DNA of 64,000 bases from Dromaius novaehollandiae. Lineage: Eukaryota; Chordata; Aves; Casuariiformes; Dromaiidae. The position numbers and the translations under genes are program-made. The notes beneath the pieces are model-generated. The model ran no database searches, was not told where the DNA came from, and was given only the letters and a program-made list of their open reading frames with translations. Within the stretch, counting starts at the first letter, position 1. Every line of letters starts with the position of its first letter. The stretch lies in NCBI RefSeq assembly GCF_036370855.1, contig NC_088102.1, positions 70,999,601 to 71,063,600 of the forward strand, read 5' to 3'. Positions 63,588 through 64,000 of the stretch are shown one piece after another.

Positions 63588-64000
63588 ATGGGACAAAATC
63601 ACACATACAACAAATTCATCCTCTTGGGAATTACAGATAGGCCATTTGCACAGATCCCTCTCTTTGGGTTGTTTTTCCTGATTTATACTGTCACTTTGGC
63701 GGGGAACATTGGGATTATGGTCCTGGTGTGGACTGATCCCAGACTCCATACCCCTATGTACTTCTTCCTCACCCATTTGTCATTTACTGATGCCTGCTAT
63801 TCCACAGTGGTCACCCCCAAGATGCTAGTAGATCTGCTACTAGAGAATAAAACCATTTCTTTCGCTGGATGTGTGACACAGTTCTATGGCTTTGCTTTCT
63901 TTGCCACTGCTGAATGTTACCTCCTTGCTGTGATGGCCTATGACCGATATGTTGCTATCTGCAACCCATTGCTTTATGTGATGATCATCTCCCAGCAAGT
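63588..64000 (+). CDS. Olfactory receptor, class II, 5' part cut by window edge
   Basis: An open OR frame of 137 codons that continues past the right edge. The start is at 63588, in a good context (GGCCATGG) and 13 nt after a strong splice acceptor. Visible landmarks: NHT glycosylation site (4-6), GN (39-40), [20 protein letters not shown] (53-72), Cys95 of the outer disulphide, [25 protein letters not shown] (106-130), then MIISQQ at the edge. The N-terminus is shorter than usual: [11 protein letters not shown] replaces the common [12 protein letters not shown], a loss of two residues. The visible part shows no lesion, but whether the gene is intact cannot be judged. It belongs to the OR5/8/9 group. 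Confidence 0.95.
   Translation, partial: MGQNHTYNKFILLGITDRPFAQIPLFGLFFLIYTVTLAGNIGIMVLVWTDPRLHTPMYFFLTHLSFTDACYSTVVTPKMLVDLLLENKTISFAGCVTQFYGFAFFATAECYLLAVMAYDRYVAICNPLLYVMIISQQ

Noticed and set aside
1-64000. CRISPR arrays, bacterial operons, tRNA genes, endogenous viruses
   Set aside because: No spaced identical repeats, no cloverleaf noticed by eye, and no viral gene or paired long terminal repeats recognised. tRNAscan and a repeat-library search would be decisive.

Overview
This window is a stretch of a vertebrate class II olfactory receptor (OR) gene cluster. Two CR1 LINE fragments with bird/reptile-type 3' ends, the sparse interspersed repeats and the single-coding-exon OR genes suggest a bird, or less likely a crocodilian or turtle. 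Nothing here looks bacterial, and there is no operon, CRISPR array or tRNA.

Twelve OR loci are present. Six have complete reading frames: 9612-10541 (-), 16585-17520 (+), 22193-23140 (+), 31195-32136 (-), 44316-45254 (+) and 49982-50920 (-). A seventh, starting at 63588 (+), is open but cut by the right edge. Five are broken: 2101-3047 (-) has one frameshift; 8115-8460 (-) is a 3' fragment; 27306-28285 (-) is heavily decayed; 37786-38460 (-) has lost its 3' end; 57991-58898 (-) is damaged in the middle. All belong to the OR5/8/9 part of class II. By remembered family motifs, individual loci resemble OR9G, OR8U, OR5D/5L, OR5M and OR5F. Because both strands and several subfamilies are interleaved, this is an old mixed array, not a recent burst of one gene.

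Layout: 0-11 kb holds three minus-strand loci; 16-23 kb two plus-strand genes (OR8U-like, OR9G-like); 27-38.5 kb three minus-strand loci, two of them dead; 44-51 kb a convergent pair (OR5D/L-like + and OR5AR-like -); 57.9-64 kb a dead minus-strand locus followed by the CR1 fragment and the partial plus-strand gene. The spaces between are A+T-rich, with homopolymer runs, a (TG)n tract, short tandem duplications, an 88-bp direct duplication and many scattered scraps of what looks like an old, unnamed dispersed repeat.

Each OR protein would sit in the ciliary membrane of an olfactory neuron and signal through a G protein. Each gene is expected to be expressed alone in its neuron, so the genes do not form a pathway. 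A shared architectural feature is a good 3' splice-acceptor sequence 8-22 nt before the start codon at eight loci, which implies separate non-coding 5' exons upstream. I could not identify those exons or any promoter with confidence.
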